Assembly (NCBI GenBank): GCA_936432065.2
Contig: OW386285.2
Coordinates: 367,227,249 to 367,291,248, forward strand
Origin: Rutpela maculata
Lineage: Eukaryota; Arthropoda; Insecta; Coleoptera; Cerambycidae
Direction of reading: 5' to 3'
Length of the DNA: 64,000 nt
Made by a program: the position numbers and the translations under genes. This document shows, piece by piece, positions 62,861 through 64,000 of the stretch. Below the pieces are notes generated by a model. The model was given only the letters and a program-made list of their open reading frames with translations, had not been told where the DNA came from and did no database searches. Positions within the stretch are counted from its first letter, which is position 1. Each line of letters opens with the position of its first letter.

Positions 62861-64000
62861 CACCTCGAAAAAAAAAACAAAAAACACATAATTTGATAGA
62901 GAATCGAATTATAAAAAGAAAGGTCTTATACACTTTTTTGCTAAAATGCATATTTTTCGAGATATTGCGAACTGAAAATTGCAATTTTCACCCCCTAAAA
63001 TCAGTATTCTAGACGTTTTTTTTAAATTACTCGAAAAATGTGGACTTTAATAAAAAAATGCAAGGATACAGTATTAAAGCTACGAAAATTATTATTAAAG
63101 TTACGAAAACAAATCGAATGGTTTTTTCTTTTTTTTTTCTCCGATGTTCAGTTTTTGGAAATATGGCATTTTCAAAATGGCGCCGAAACGTTCAGAAAAA
63201 ATATACGTTAAAATATAAAATTACTCAAAAACTACAACTATGAGAAAAAATTTTATTCTTGTAAAAATTAAAGGTATTAAAATTTTCTTTCGATTACGAC
63301 CTTTTATAATGGAAACTAAAAAAGTTACGAACAAAAAAGTATCGCATTTAAAAATTTAGGCGCCATTTTTTTTTAGTCTTATTTATTTAATTTTTTTTAA
63401 AATCCTTCTAGATATTGTTAATGCATATTATTACTAACATGCTCAATTTTTTTAGAATTTTTAAAATAATTATTTTTCATTCTGTACCCATTTTTAATAA
63501 TGAAAGTTTTCGTAATTTTTTGAAAAAAATCGGATTTTTGGAAATTGCTCGGAAAATATTTTTTTATAAAAAATAAAAAAGAGTACAAAAATGAAGCTTA
63601 TAAAAAAAACGAATAGTTTAATTTTTTTTTTATTTTCCTACCACAAACTGTTCCAGAGATATCAAGGTTTAAAAATGGCGCTTGATTGCATATGCAAGAA
63701 AATTATGTATTTAAAATTGAAAAATTTCAAAAACTATAAGATTGATGAAAACATGATATAAGAAAAATGGCTATTTTGGTATTGTTGCATTAAAAAAACC
63801 AAAACCAGTATAATTCTGGTAAATCTTTTTGTTTATCCTAAAAGTCCAATTCATTGCGCATAGAAAATGTGTTTTTGTATTTAAATAGGATCAACACTTA
63901 TTGTGTAATAACGATTTATGTCATGTGTTCTCCAGTCTCCTTTTTCACAATTTTTTTTTGCGGCCTTATGGTTCATAGTAGGGCAGAAAGCAATATACAT
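62861..64000. other. AT-rich repeat-like sequence to the window end
   Basis: 'GGGGTGGTTCCCACC', 'TTTTTCGAGATAT' and repeated 'AAAATGGCGCC' words resemble one arm of the 59134-type foldbacks. The partner arm would lie beyond the window. Confidence 0.4.

Noticed and set aside
48630..64000. Search for the third ACOX exon (acyl-CoA/FAD-binding region)
   Set aside because: No frame with splice sites and the expected glycine-rich or active-site motifs was found by eye; a spliced-protein alignment would be decisive.
1..64000. CRISPR arrays, bacterial operons or rRNA genes
   Set aside because: Tandem repeats present lack unique spacers, the sequence is eukaryotic in splice signals and transposon types, and no rRNA motifs were seen.

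Overview
The window is AT-rich, intron-bearing animal DNA, almost certainly from an insect. It carries GT-AG introns, LINE reverse-transcriptase remnants, dozens of small DNA transposons, and two exons of a host gene. The exact insect order cannot be read from the sequence; a hemipteran is my guess only.

Host gene. Two in-phase exons on the + strand (18931-19096 and 48468-48629) encode consecutive N-terminal parts of a peroxisomal acyl-CoA oxidase, most like ACOX3. The intron between them is about 29.4 kb and is packed with mobile elements. I found no other host exon.

Centrepiece. The intron contains a structurally complete 18,145-bp Maverick/Polinton (adintovirus-type) element at 26314-44458. 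It has 838-bp terminal inverted repeats (TIRs), AG...CT termini and a perfect 6-bp target-site duplication (TGTGTA). From left to right it holds: TIR; a tRNA-Phe(GAA) gene (-); a small spliced gene (+); a small CxxC protein (+); protein-primed DNA polymerase B (+); then, on the - strand, a two-BIR plus RING IAP, an orphan protein, a retrovirus-type integrase with chromodomain, a fibre-like coiled-coil protein, a DUF8207-like protein and the packaging ATPase; then a divergent promoter with 20-bp iterons; then, on the + strand, a PLA2/pX-like protein, an adenain-type protease, penton (frameshifted), a small ORF, hexon, a 'VDIQGF' protein, a signal-peptide coiled-coil protein (broken by a 59-bp duplication), a small coiled-coil protein and a membrane protein that runs into the right TIR. 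Replication/integration genes fill the left half and virion genes the right half, as expected of an integrated virus. At least two reading frames are damaged, so this copy may no longer be competent.

Flanks. Left (1-26307) and right (44465-64000) flanks are transposon mosaics. There are at least nine non-autonomous hAT-type elements with 8-bp duplications, most sharing a GATGAGCGGGGG-AGAAATCCGAAAA core. There are PIF/Harbinger-type MITEs with 3-bp duplications, a piggyBac-like element in TTAA, a TA-flanked mariner-type MITE, several long foldback elements (6.1-9.5, 11.5-13.9, 51.9-55.1, 57.4-58.7 and 59.1-60.7 kb), a four-copy dispersed family whose ends read ACTTCCACATCCAG, tandem repeats and decayed LINEs. 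Several elements are nested two or three deep, with all target duplications still readable.
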